Source: Streptomyces sp. NBC_01497
GTDB lineage: Bacteria > Actinomycetota > Actinomycetes > Streptomycetales > Streptomycetaceae
Direction: 5' to 3'
Assembly (NCBI RefSeq): GCF_036250695.1
Contig: NZ_CP109427.1
Location: 7,998,001 to 8,062,000, forward strand
DNA: 64,000 bases
Shown here piece by piece: positions 8,550-17,007 of this stretch. The translations under genes and the position numbers were made by a program. The notes under the pieces are model-generated. The model ran no database searches. It was not told the origin of the DNA and saw nothing but the letters and a program-made list of their open reading frames with translations. How positions within the stretch are numbered: the stretch's first letter is position 1; the number at the start of each line of letters is the position of its first letter.

Positions 8550-8574
8550 GCGCCCGGACCCGAGGTCCGGGCGC
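8550..8574 (+). terminator. Hairpin terminator after the PP2C gene
   Basis: GCGCCCGGACC (8550-8560) pairs perfectly with GGTCCGGGCGC (8564-8574) over a CGA loop. It lies just after the phosphatase stop codon at 8532. Confidence 0.8.
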
Positions 8575-8852
8575 GGCGGCTTCGTACCCGGTGATCCCGT
8601 GTCCGGCGGGGATGCCCGCGACTGTCGCGCACCCGGCCGTGCCGGCACCGCGATCACCGGCCGGGGCCCGCGAGACTCACCCCGGTGACGCGCCGTCACA
8701 CTGAGGGGCCGTCACCACCGGTACGGTCGGACCGCGTCACTGCCTGTTCTTCGCGATGTTCCCCCACATCCCTGGATCATTGGCGTGTGCACGGCGATGC
8801 TGGCGCGTGACCTCGCCCGCACCCGGGTGACCCGCCATTCTCAGGAGAACGT
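8575..8852 (+). other. Upstream region of the phosphodiester glycosidase gene
   Basis: Beyond the terminator, this stretch has no gene. It contains a small palindrome CGGTCGGACCG (8724-8734) that could be an operator, and ends with the AGGAG ribosome-binding site at 8843-8847 serving the next gene. Confidence 0.4.
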
Positions 8853-11800
8853 GTGGGACCTCGTATCGCCGGCCGTTCGGCCGTCGTGTTCGCCGCCCTG
8901 ACCGCTCTGACCATCGGGGCGGCCGCGCCCTCCCTCGCCGACACGGGGGCAGATCCGCACCCCCGCACCACGGCTGAGGTACTGCGCCCGGTCGCACCGC
9001 CACCCGCGAGCGCCCTCGCGGGCGGCACGAGATCCGACGGCACGAGATCCGGGGCGAGACGCGCGGACGGCCCCGACGGCATCGAGACCGACTCCGCCTC
9101 GCACCCCGTCGCACCGGGCGTTCTGCTCACCTCGTACGACCGTCTCGAAGCGGACAAGTGGCTCCGCGTGCAGGCGCTGAACGTCGACCTCGACGGCACC
9201 GGAGCCCGCGCGGACTACCTCTCCTCCGGCACGGTCTCGGGACGTGACACCGTGTCGGACATGGCGGCCCGGCACGACCCCGGCACGGGGCGGCGCACCG
9301 TCGCCGCCATCAACGCGGACTTCTTCGACATCAACGAGACGGGGGCGCCGGAGGGCGAGGGCATCAGCGACGGCGCCCTCGCGCAGTCCCCCAGCGCGGG
9401 CCCCTCGCCGGCCGTGGCCCTCGGCCCCGACAACGCGGGACGCATCCTGCAGCTCTACTTCGACGGCACGCTCACCCTGCCGTCAGGACAGCGGCCGCTC
9501 GCCACGTACAACGCGGCCGACATCCCCGCCGACTCCATCGGTGTCTACACCCCCGCGTGGGGCACCGCGGACCGCGCGCTGACCGTGAACGCCTCGAAGG
9601 GGCCGCTCGCCGAGGCGACCGTACGGGACGGCAGGGTCGTCTCCGTCGCCACGACGCCCGGCGGCGGGACCATTCCCGCCGGGACCACGGAACTCGTCGG
9701 CCGCGAGTCGGGTGCCACCGCACTCGGCGCGCTCGAACCCGGCGACCCGGTGTCGCTCACCTACCGGCCCCGCACGGACGGCGGCGCCGTGCCCCGTACC
9801 GCCGTCGCCGGCCGCGAGCCGCTCGTCATCGACGGCGTCGCACAGAACCACGACGGCGAGGGCAACAACACACCGGCGCCCCGTACCGCTGTCGGCTTCT
9901 CCCGCGACGGCAGCCGGATGCAGATCCTGACCGTCGACGGCCGCCAGGCCGACAGCGCGGGCGTCACCCTGACCGAACTGGGCGGGATGATGAAGAAGGC
10001 CGGCTCGTACAGCGCACTCAACCTGGACGGCGGCGGTTCCACGACGCTGGTGACCCGCGAGCCGGGCACCGACGCCCTGCACGTCGACAACAGCCCCTCG
10101 GACGGCAGCGAGCGCGCCGTCGCCAACGGCCTGGCCCTGACCGCCCCGGACGGCAGCGGACGCCTCAAGGGTTTCCGGGTCGAGCCGCGGACGTCCGCGA
10201 CCGACGCGCCCACCGTCGACCCGGTCACCGGCGGCCACCCCGAGCGGGTCTTCCCCGGCCTCAGCAGGCAGCTCACGGCGGCCGGTTACGACGAGACGTA
10301 CGGACCCGCCGCGGGCACGCCCGCGTGGCGCACATCGGACGGGTCGGTGGGCCGCGTCGACCCGCACGGCCTGTTCACAGCGCGCTCAGGCGGTACGACC
10401 CGGGTGCGGGCGGTCCGGGGAGGCGCGAGCGGCTCCACCACCCTCCAGGTCCTCGACCGGCTCACCACCCTGCGGCCGACGACGGAGCGGGTCGGCCTCG
10501 CCGACACGTCGGCCACCGGTACCTTCGGTCTCGTCGGGCTCGACGCGCACGGCGACAGCGCACCGGTCGAACCCCGCGACGTGGACCTCGGCTACGACCA
10601 CACGCTGTTCTCCGTCACCGACGACGGCAAGGGCTCCTTCAGCGTGAAGTCCCTGGCCCCGGGCGGCTCGGGAGCGATCACTGCGAGTGCCGGCGGGGTA
10701 CGGACCGAACTCGCGGTCAGCGTCGGCCTGCAGCAACAGCAGGTCGCGTCCTTCGACGACGCGGCATCGTGGACCTTCAGCCAGGCGCGCGCGAGCGGAT
10801 CACTCGCCGCCGCACCCGACGGGCACACAGGTACGGCGCTCTCGCTGAGCTACGACTTCGGCCAGTCGACGGCGACCCGGGCCGCCTACGCGAGCCCGCC
10901 CGCGCCGATCCCGGTCCCCGGACAGCCGCAGTCCTTCACGCTGTGGATCAAGGGCGACGGGCACGGGGCGTGGCCCACGCTGCACCTCAAGGACGGGGCC
11001 GGCACGGACCAGCTGCTGCGCGGCCCGTACGTCACCTGGACCGGCTGGCAGCAGGTGACCTTCACGGTCCCCGACGCGGTGGCCATGCCCGTCAGCGTCT
11101 ACCGCTTCTACCTGGCCGAGACCGACGCCACGAAGTCGTACACGGGGCAGATCCAGATCGACGACCTGGCGGCGCAGGTCCCGCCCGCCGTCGACCTGCC
11201 CATGGCGCAACCCCCCACCGATCCGCTGATCGACACGGCCGCGGGCACCCAGGACAGGGACTGGCGCTTCGCCGTGATGTCCGACGCGCAGTTCGTCGCG
11301 GCGGCCCCCGACAGCGACATCGTGGCGCAGGCGCGGCGCACGCTGCGTCAGATCAAGGCGGCGAAGCCGGACTTCGTCGTCATCGACGGGGACCTGGTCG
11401 ACGAGGGCTCCCCGGCGGACCTCGCCTTCGCGCACCAGGTGCTCCAGCAGGAGCTGGGAGACGCCGTGCCCTGGTACTACGTCCCCGGCAACCATGAGGT
11501 GATGGGCGGCTCGATCGCCGACTTCACGGCCGAGTTCGGGCCGGCACACCAGGTCTTCGACCACAAGGGCACACGGTTCGTCACACTCGACACGTCGAGT
11601 CTGACGCTCCGGGGCGGCGGACTCGACCAGATCGAGCAGTTGCGCGCCCAGCTCGACGCGGCGGCGGCCGACGAGCGCGTCCGGTCGGTCGCGGTGATCG
11701 AACACGTGCCGCCGCGCGACCCCACCACGCAGAAGGGCAGCCAGCTGACGGACCGCAAGGAGGCGGCGCTGCTGGAGGGCTGGCTGGCGGACTTCCAGCA

Positions 11801-12308
11801 CCGTACGGGCAAGGGCGCGGTGTTCGTGAGCGGGCACGTCGGGGTGTTCGACGCCTCGCACGTCGACGGTGTGCCCTACCTGATCAACGGGAACTCGGGG
11901 AAGAGCCCGTCGGCACCCGCCGACCAGGGCGGCTTCACCGGCTGGTCGCTGATCGGCGTCGACGGCGTCTCGCAGGCGGCGCAGGCCGCGGCGCGGCGCG
12001 CGCCGTGGCGGGGCGCCCCCGACTGGATCTCCGTCCAGACCCGGCCGAGGACCGACGCGCTCTCGCTCACGGCACCGGCGGCCCTGGCCGAAGGCGGCGC
12101 GGCGAAGGTGACGGCGCGTCTCACGCAGGGCACGCGGGAGGTCCCCGTGGCGTTCCCGGTGAGCGCCGACTGGCGCGTCACCGGTCCCGCGCGACTCGAC
12201 CCGTCGACAGGGACGCTCATGGCGGGACACGAACCGGGCACGGTCCGGATCGCGGTGACGGTGAGCGGGGTGACGCGCAGCACGGATATCCAGGTGACGC
12301 GACGCTGA
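8853..12308 (+). CDS. Secreted phosphodiester glycosidase / metallophosphoesterase fusion protein
   Basis: This is a 1151-residue exported protein. GTG at 8853 follows AGGAG by five bases. A Sec signal peptide (residues 1-29) ends near SLADT. Residues about 110-430 form an NAGPA-type phosphodiester glycosidase domain ([32 protein letters not shown]), a family that removes sugar-phosphodiester caps. A Big-like region and a beta-sandwich module resembling a carbohydrate-binding domain (about 640-790) follow. Next is a calcineurin-like metallophosphoesterase (about 800-1000: [27 protein letters not shown]), then a C-terminal Big-like domain. The first metal motif is DxQ instead of DxH, a variant known in part of the superfamily. 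It may act on teichoic-acid-like or other cell-surface phosphodiesters; that is inference. Confidence 0.85.
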   Translation: MGPRIAGRSAVVFAALTALTIGAAAPSLADTGADPHPRTTAEVLRPVAPPPASALAGGTRSDGTRSGARRADGPDGIETDSASHPVAPGVLLTSYDRLEADKWLRVQALNVDLDGTGARADYLSSGTVSGRDTVSDMAARHDPGTGRRTVAAINADFFDINETGAPEGEGISDGALAQSPSAGPSPAVALGPDNAGRILQLYFDGTLTLPSGQRPLATYNAADIPADSIGVYTPAWGTADRALTVNASKGPLAEATVRDGRVVSVATTPGGGTIPAGTTELVGRESGATALGALEPGDPVSLTYRPRTDGGAVPRTAVAGREPLVIDGVAQNHDGEGNNTPAPRTAVGFSRDGSRMQILTVDGRQADSAGVTLTELGGMMKKAGSYSALNLDGGGSTTLVTREPGTDALHVDNSPSDGSERAVANGLALTAPDGSGRLKGFRVEPRTSATDAPTVDPVTGGHPERVFPGLSRQLTAAGYDETYGPAAGTPAWRTSDGSVGRVDPHGLFTARSGGTTRVRAVRGGASGSTTLQVLDRLTTLRPTTERVGLADTSATGTFGLVGLDAHGDSAPVEPRDVDLGYDHTLFSVTDDGKGSFSVKSLAPGGSGAITASAGGVRTELAVSVGLQQQQVASFDDAASWTFSQARASGSLAAAPDGHTGTALSLSYDFGQSTATRAAYASPPAPIPVPGQPQSFTLWIKGDGHGAWPTLHLKDGAGTDQLLRGPYVTWTGWQQVTFTVPDAVAMPVSVYRFYLAETDATKSYTGQIQIDDLAAQVPPAVDLPMAQPPTDPLIDTAAGTQDRDWRFAVMSDAQFVAAAPDSDIVAQARRTLRQIKAAKPDFVVIDGDLVDEGSPADLAFAHQVLQQELGDAVPWYYVPGNHEVMGGSIADFTAEFGPAHQVFDHKGTRFVTLDTSSLTLRGGGLDQIEQLRAQLDAAAADERVRSVAVIEHVPPRDPTTQKGSQLTDRKEAALLEGWLADFQHRTGKGAVFVSGHVGVFDASHVDGVPYLINGNSGKSPSAPADQGGFTGWSLIGVDGVSQAAQAAARRAPWRGAPDWISVQTRPRTDALSLTAPAALAEGGAAKVTARLTQGTREVPVAFPVSADWRVTGPARLDPSTGTLMAGHEPGTVRIAVTVSGVTRSTDIQVTRR

Positions 12309-12506
12309 CGCGGAGCGCGCAACCCCGCGGGGGACGGCGCTGACGCGGACCGGAGGGCCGACGGGGAGCCGTCGCCCGCGGGTGGCGGCCGGTGCCCCGG
12401 TCCGGCACGTCCCTCGGGCACCGGGGCCAGGGCGGGCGCCCGGTACCGCCTTCGGTGCGGAGACCCCTCTCCGGCTGCCCCCCGGCCCGGGAGCCGGCGA
12501 CGGGCG

Positions 12507-12640
12507 CTACGCCACCCCGCAGCGCATTCCCGTCAGTTCCTCGGACACCGACCAGAGTCGGCGCGCCAGGTCCTCGTCCCGGGCAAGCGGCGACCGGGAG
12601 GTCGCCGTCCTGGTGTCGGACACGATCAGGACCCTGGTGG
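12507..12640 (-). pseudogene. C-terminal remnant of an SDR oxidoreductase gene
   Basis: On the minus strand, the last codons before a stop read ARDEDLARRLWSVSEELTGM. This matches the C-terminal signature of protochlorophyllide-reductase-like SDR proteins, for example SRLWKLSAALTGV in the intact SDR at 32302-33264. Upstream of this tip no Rossmann fold or YxxxK motif can be found, so I read it as the decayed end of a deleted gene. The match is short and could be chance. Confidence 0.4.
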
Positions 12641-12805
12641 ACGGACTGCGGCCGCGCTGACGGGTACACCGGCGCCGGTGCACCCGGCGCCGGATGCCCG
12701 GCGTCCCCGCGGCGGTCGGTCCCGCCGGTCCATCGGCCCCCGATCCCAGGTCGGAGTCGGGCACTTCGCTTGTGCCGACCGACCGACCGGCCGCCTGAAT
12801 CGACA

Positions 12806-12862
12806 TGCCGAACGAGCCGAACGAGCCGAACCAACCGAAAGAACCGAACGAACGGAACGAAC
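12806..12862 (+). repeat. AG-rich GAACGA(GCC) short-period repeat
   Basis: About six imperfect copies of the nonamer GAACGAGCC/GAACCGAAC-type unit occur in a row, an unusually A-rich stretch for this genome. A similar GAACGAGAT run sits inside the epimerase gene at 49375-49410. Confidence 0.65.
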
Positions 12863-12899
12863 CCGCCTACCGACCGACGAGCGGTGCCGGGGCCCGAGG

Positions 12900-14234
12900 T
12901 CAGCCGGCGGCCGGAGCGGGGGACTGCGCCAGCCGGAGGTCCGTGAACCGCGTTGTGAACCCGCTGCCGTCCGGTGACGCGCACATCGGCCCCGCTGTCG
13001 CCGCCGCGCCCTCGGGGAAGTACGCCAGCCGCAGCAGTGTCGAGGGCTCGGCGCCGTCGGTCCCGTACCGGACGGTCACGCTGTCGCCCGCGCGCTCCAG
13101 CTCCACGGTCACGGGTCCGGTCGCCGGACCGTCCAGCGGGGCGACGCTCCAGTCCGACACGTCCCGCGTGACGACGGCGCTCACCTGGCGGCGGCCGTCC
13201 ACGTACTCGATGCCCGTCTTGATCCAGTTCGTGGCGTCCAGCCGCAGCAGCAGCCCGGCCTGGTCGTACTGGTCGCGGTAGTCGCCGGCGAAGGTGACCC
13301 GCAGCGTGAACGCCGCCGGTACCGGCCTCAGCAGCGCGTGCCCGGTGTCCCGGACGAACCCGTAATGCGTCCGCACCCAGAGGTCGGTGTCCCGGTCCGT
13401 GGTGATGTCGAAGGCGGCGTCGGAAGCGGCCCACGCCGACGGCGGGTTGAACCACTGCCATCCCGTCAGTCCGAGGACCGTACCGGGCGTCGCGGCGCTG
13501 CTCTCGTCCGCCCCCGCGGCGACCTCCGTGGAACGTCCCAGATATGTGAGGGGGCCCGGATCGGGTACGGGAAGGACCTCGAATCCCAGCCGGTCGTAGA
13601 AGGCGCGCGCGGCCGTGTTCGCGGTGACCATCGACAGGTGTACGGCTTCCGAGCCCCGGGCGTGCAGCGCGCGCAGGAGCGCGTGCATCAGGGCCCGCCC
13701 GTGACCCTTGCGCTGCCACGCGGGCAGCAGGTCGATGTGCAGGTGCGCCGGATATCCGGCCAGTTCGGGCAGCACCATCCGCTCGGGAGTGTGCAGCAGT
13801 TCGGCCATCTCCTCGCTCGGCGTGGCGGGCGTGGCGGCCGGGCGGGGGTAGCGGTCACGGACCCGGGGCAGCCAGCTGTCGCGGAAGGCGCGGACGAACG
13901 CGGCCGTGTCGGCCGCGCCGAGCACATAGCCGACGGCCCGGCCGGACCCGTCGTCCAGGACGAACGCGAGAGAGGGCTCCAGTTCCACGTACGGTGCGGC
14001 GAAGATCGACGGCAGCAGGTCGAGATCGGGGTAGAGCTGACGGGAGTCGCCGCCTTCCAGGGCCGTGCGTACGCAGATGTCGTACAGCGCGTCGCGGTCT
14101 CCCGGCCGGTACGGCCGGACGAAGGCGCCGGAGGGCGAACTGGACGTCGCGGCGGACGATGTGGGGGACGCGGAGGCCGTACCGGGGACGGCATGCGAGG
14201 CGGCGGGGGTGGCAGGTGGCAGCATGTCAGACAT
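12900..14234 (-). CDS. GNAT acetyltransferase fused to a C-terminal DUF1349 domain
   Basis: This 444-residue protein joins two unrelated folds. Residues about 37-230 form a GNAT N-acetyltransferase (FVRPYRPGDRDALYDIC, acetyl-CoA loop LPAWQRKGHGRALM, TANTAARAFYDRLGFEVL), the type seen in OGA-like acetyltransferases. Residues about 245-435 form a DUF1349 beta-sandwich (WQWFNPPSAWAASDAAFDIT, DQAGLLLRLDATNWIKTGIEY, MCASPDGSGFTTRFTDLRL), a concanavalin-like fold often linked to sugar metabolism. The frame is continuous with no stop or internal start signal at the junction, so this is a true fusion. Lineage-specific Ser/Ala/Pro-rich residues fill the first 35 positions. A perfect palindrome TGAGAGCGCTCTCA lies 11 bases before the start codon, so expression is probably under a LacI-family sugar repressor. 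Confidence 0.85.
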   Translation of the reverse strand: MSDMLPPATPAASHAVPGTASASPTSSAATSSSPSGAFVRPYRPGDRDALYDICVRTALEGGDSRQLYPDLDLLPSIFAAPYVELEPSLAFVLDDGSGRAVGYVLGAADTAAFVRAFRDSWLPRVRDRYPRPAATPATPSEEMAELLHTPERMVLPELAGYPAHLHIDLLPAWQRKGHGRALMHALLRALHARGSEAVHLSMVTANTAARAFYDRLGFEVLPVPDPGPLTYLGRSTEVAAGADESSAATPGTVLGLTGWQWFNPPSAWAASDAAFDITTDRDTDLWVRTHYGFVRDTGHALLRPVPAAFTLRVTFAGDYRDQYDQAGLLLRLDATNWIKTGIEYVDGRRQVSAVVTRDVSDWSVAPLDGPATGPVTVELERAGDSVTVRYGTDGAEPSTLLRLAYFPEGAAATAGPMCASPDGSGFTTRFTDLRLAQSPAPAAG

Positions 14235-14244
14235 TCTGCGTCTC

Positions 14245-14258
14245 TGAGAGCGCTCTCA
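14245..14258. promoter_or_regulatory. LacI-type operator upstream of the GNAT-DUF1349 gene
   Basis: TGAGAGCGCTCTCA is a perfect 14-base palindrome 11 bases upstream of the minus-strand start codon at 14234, overlapping the leader region. It is identical to one of the two sites before the beta-glucosidase gene (39559-39572). It differs only at the third and twelfth positions from TGGGAGCGCTCCCA, the known CebR operator of Streptomyces. Confidence 0.75.
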
Positions 14259-14359
14259 CAACCGCTCTCCCACCCCTCTTCCACCCCGCCCCGCCCCCGC
14301 CGCCCGTCCCGTCCGCCACCTCCCGGCCCGCCGGTGTCCCCTCCCGGGGTGCCGGTCGC

Positions 14360-14734
14360 TCAGGCCGAGGCGGGAACCCGGTCCAGGAACCCCCGGACCG
14401 TGGCGATCCGGCCGTCCGGGGCGAGCGTCACCACGTCGAACCCCGCGACGGGGGCGGAACCGTCCGCCGCCGAGACCAGTTCCCAGCCGAAACGCGCTGT
14501 GTCGTGGTGGCCGTCGACCGGTCCGTTCGGCCGGAAGGTGAAGCCGGGGAACTGCGCCCGCGCGCCTGCGATCACCTCCGCGATGGCCGCGTGCCCGGTG
14601 ACCTCGGCGAGCGGGTCCGTGTAGCCGCCGTGCTCGCTCCAGGCGGCGGCGACCGCCGCGGAGCGGGACTCCTCGTCGGCGTTCCACGCGGCGAGGTAGC
14701 GGTCGGCGGCGGCCTGGTAAGGGTTCTCGGACAT
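14360..14734 (-). CDS. NTF2/SnoaL-like small protein
   Basis: This 124-residue protein has the cone-shaped NTF2/SnoaL fold pattern: an N-terminal helix YQAAADRYLAAWNADEESRS, AWSEHGGYTDPLAEVTGHAAI, and C-terminal strands FGWELVSAADG and GRIATVRGFLDR. Such proteins include polyketide cyclases, isomerases and ligand binders, and no specific activity can be assigned. The ATG at 14734 is preceded by a weak AAGCGAG. Upstream in-frame sequence is not protein-like. It is transcribed in the same direction as the neighbouring intradiol dioxygenase gene, about 190 bases away. Confidence 0.8.
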   Translation of the reverse strand: MSENPYQAAADRYLAAWNADEESRSAAVAAAWSEHGGYTDPLAEVTGHAAIAEVIAGARAQFPGFTFRPNGPVDGHHDTARFGWELVSAADGSAPVAGFDVVTLAPDGRIATVRGFLDRVPASA

Positions 14735-14927
14735 GGCGATGGTCTCGCTTCCGCTCGGTCGGCAGGTCGGTTCACCACCGGGGCCGTACTCCTTGGGACC
14801 CGATGACCTCACCCTGCCGTCCTTCACCCGGGCCGGTCGATTACCTCCGGAGTAATGAGGCCCGGCCCGGGGGACGCACCGCACGGGGTGATGCGTCCCG
14901 CCGGCGACGCCGTACCGGCGCGTCGGC

Positions 14928-16082
14928 TCAGGAGGCCGACGTGTCCGGCGTCAGAACGAGGTCGAACTCGATGAGCCGGAAGGGCGCCTCGACACCGAAC
15001 GCGGCGGCACGCCCGGCGTCGCGGACCTCCCGCACCGGTGTCACCAGACTGCGCTTCACCCCGAACACCGCGTCCGAGTCGAGGTACGGGCTGCCGTCGA
15101 GGAACAGATGGGTCGTCACCGGCTGGTGCCCGCGTGCCCCGCCGATGAAGTGGATGTGCGCCGGGCGGTACGGGTGGCGGCCGGTGGCACGCAGGAGTGC
15201 GGCCACCGGGCCGTCCTGCGGAATGGGGTAGTGGCGCGGTACGACACTGCGGAACCAGTACCTGCCCTCGTCGTCCGTGGTGAACAGGCCCCGCAGGTTC
15301 AGCTCAGGCTGCACGCCCGGCTGCTGCACGTCGTAGAAGCCGTCACCGTTGGCCTGCCAGACGTCGACCAGAGCCCCGGGCACCGGTGTGCCGTCGATCG
15401 ACCTGACCGTGCCCGCCACCACGCAGGGCTCGCCCACGTGGTCCAGGGCGATGTCGGCACCGAGTGTGCGCGCGGGGGAGTCGACCAGGTGGAACGGGCC
15501 GAGGACGGTGCTCTCCGTCGCCCCCTGCGGCTTGCGGTTGTTGATCGCGTCGACCAGCATCGACACCCCCAGCACATCGGACAGGAGGATGAACTCCTGC
15601 CGGGTGTCGTCGCACTTCTGGCCGACGTCCGTGAGGAACCGGAGGGCGCGTTCCCACTCCTCGTGCGTGGGTTCCGTCTCCTTGACGAAGGCGTGCAGAT
15701 GGCTGACGAGACCGGACAGCAGCTCGCGCGACCGCTCGTCAGTGGCATCGGCCCAGGACGCGTTGACGAGCTCGGCCGACGTCTCCTCGTCGAAATCGGC
15801 GACGGGGCCGGAAGCTGCCGCAGGAGTCACGGGCAGCGGGTCGGATTTCGGGTCGGGGACGGAATCTGATGTCGTGCCGGCCAGGGGAGCCGCACCGGGC
15901 GCCGCCGTCTCCGTACCGGGCGCCGCGCCCGTGGCCGCACGGGAACCGCCTCCGGCCGATGCCGATGCCGGAGCCGGGGCCTGCCCGGGCGCCGTGGGGC
16001 TGCCGGGGCCGACGGGAACGCCGGTCCGGGACGGTCCACCCGGCCGCGGGGACGGTCCTTGTTCGGCGGCGGTGTCTTCCAT
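14928..16082 (-). CDS. Intradiol ring-cleavage dioxygenase (catechol/hydroxyquinol 1,2-dioxygenase-like)
   Basis: This 384-residue protein is a non-haem Fe(III) enzyme that cleaves an aromatic diol or triol between its hydroxyl groups. The dioxygenase N-terminal helical domain (FDEETSAELVNASW..., about 98-200) precedes the catalytic sandwich. The likely iron ligands are Tyr in DGFYDVQ, Tyr in RHYPIPQDGP, and both His in RPAHIHF. An unusual Ala/Pro/Gly-rich tail fills the first 95 residues, with no signal peptide. Because a good GAGGGAG ribosome-binding site precedes the ATG at 16082, the tail appears real. The region around EFILLSDVLGVSMLVDAINN resembles hydroxyquinol dioxygenases more than classical CatA. 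No other catabolic genes are next to it apart from an enolase-superfamily enzyme 0.9 kb away. Confidence 0.88.
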   Translation of the reverse strand: MEDTAAEQGPSPRPGGPSRTGVPVGPGSPTAPGQAPAPASASAGGGSRAATGAAPGTETAAPGAAPLAGTTSDSVPDPKSDPLPVTPAAASGPVADFDEETSAELVNASWADATDERSRELLSGLVSHLHAFVKETEPTHEEWERALRFLTDVGQKCDDTRQEFILLSDVLGVSMLVDAINNRKPQGATESTVLGPFHLVDSPARTLGADIALDHVGEPCVVAGTVRSIDGTPVPGALVDVWQANGDGFYDVQQPGVQPELNLRGLFTTDDEGRYWFRSVVPRHYPIPQDGPVAALLRATGRHPYRPAHIHFIGGARGHQPVTTHLFLDGSPYLDSDAVFGVKRSLVTPVREVRDAGRAAAFGVEAPFRLIEFDLVLTPDTSAS

Positions 16083-16125
16083 GCTGCGCGCTCCCTCTTG
16101 GGTCTGCCCGCCCGCCGGGCCGGTG

Positions 16126-16563
16126 TCAGTCGCGGGGCGGTGTGGCTGCTGTGTCCAGGAAGAACGAGTCGATGTCCTGGACGGAGCGCATGAACTCGTC
16201 CAGGTTCATCGGCTTGGTCACGTAGGCGTTCGCGTGCTGCCGGTAGGCGTCCTCGATGTCGTCCGGGGCGGTCGACGTCGTGAGGACCACGACCGGAATG
16301 CTGCCGAGGTCGCCGTCCTCCTTCAACACGGCCAGGAGCTCGCGTCCGTTCATGCGGGGCATGTTGAGGTCCAGGACGATCAGGTCCGGACGGTCCTTGG
16401 ACGGGTCTCGCAGGTGCTCCAGGGCGGCCACACCGTCCGTGACATGGTCGATCGTGCGTGCCGTGCTGCGCTCCACCAGCGCGTCCTCGATCAGCAGTGC
16501 GTCCGCCGGGTCATCCTCCACGAGCAGGAGGCTGTACGTGCGGTCGTCGCTGAAGGCGTTCAC
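16126..16563 (-). CDS. Single-domain response regulator (Rcp1-like)
   Basis: This 145-residue protein is a lone receiver domain. The acidic pocket (LLVEDDPADALL), phospho-acceptor Asp (LIVLDLNMPRMNG), the switch Thr (VVLTTSTAPDD) and the conserved Lys (YVTKPMNL) are all present. No output domain follows. This subgroup (Rcp1/CheY-like) usually partners with phytochrome-like or hybrid histidine kinases, but none is adjacent. I chose GTG at 16563 because the receiver fold starts nine residues later and AGGAG lies ten bases upstream; the longer upstream frame is not protein-like. The gene ends 43 bases before the dioxygenase start, so the two may be co-transcribed. Confidence 0.9.
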   Translation of the reverse strand: MNAFSDDRTYSLLLVEDDPADALLIEDALVERSTARTIDHVTDGVAALEHLRDPSKDRPDLIVLDLNMPRMNGRELLAVLKEDGDLGSIPVVVLTTSTAPDDIEDAYRQHANAYVTKPMNLDEFMRSVQDIDSFFLDTAATPPRD

Positions 16564-17007
16564 GGCTGGTCTGCTCCTGCGCTGGAAGCTGGAAGGTGGG
16601 GAGGCACGAGGGCGGCCGTGCGAGGCCATGACGCTACACCTTATGGCCGCGATCACTCGTGCGCCAGCGGTGCCCGCACCGGGCCGCGACGGCCGCCTTG
16701 CACCCGAGCACAGCAGGTCGGCCGCCCGCGCAAGCCCAGGTCCGTACGGACCACGGCCGCCGCTTCGCAGCGTGGAGCGCGGGACCGCGGGGAAGGGTGA
16801 AGCTGCCGTCCTGTCGTCCCCTGACAAAGAGCCACCTGCCCCGGCACCCCGCCCGGACGGGCCCACTCAGTCGCGTCCGTACGCTCCGTCGCGGTCCTGC
16901 CCGCCGCGGCGGACCCCTGCGAGTGCGACGCAGGCGTCCCCGTTCCCACCACGAGACGCGGCCCCTCACGCCCGAGTGGCGCACCGGCGGCCGCGTGGAG
17001 GAGAACC
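16564..17007. other. Divergent promoter region, response regulator / enolase-superfamily gene
   Basis: This 444-base spacer lies between divergent genes. It must contain both promoters. I found no convincing ORF, strong hairpin or repeat in it. Confidence 0.4.

Larger units (their letters stand above)
12309..12899. other. Gene-poor debris region between two convergent genes
   Basis: This 591-base stretch separates the convergent 3' ends of the phosphodiester glycosidase and GNAT-DUF1349 genes. It contains a likely C-terminal remnant of an SDR gene on the minus strand (12507-12640) and an AG-rich short repeat (12806-12862), both listed separately. I see no intact gene. Confidence 0.6.
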
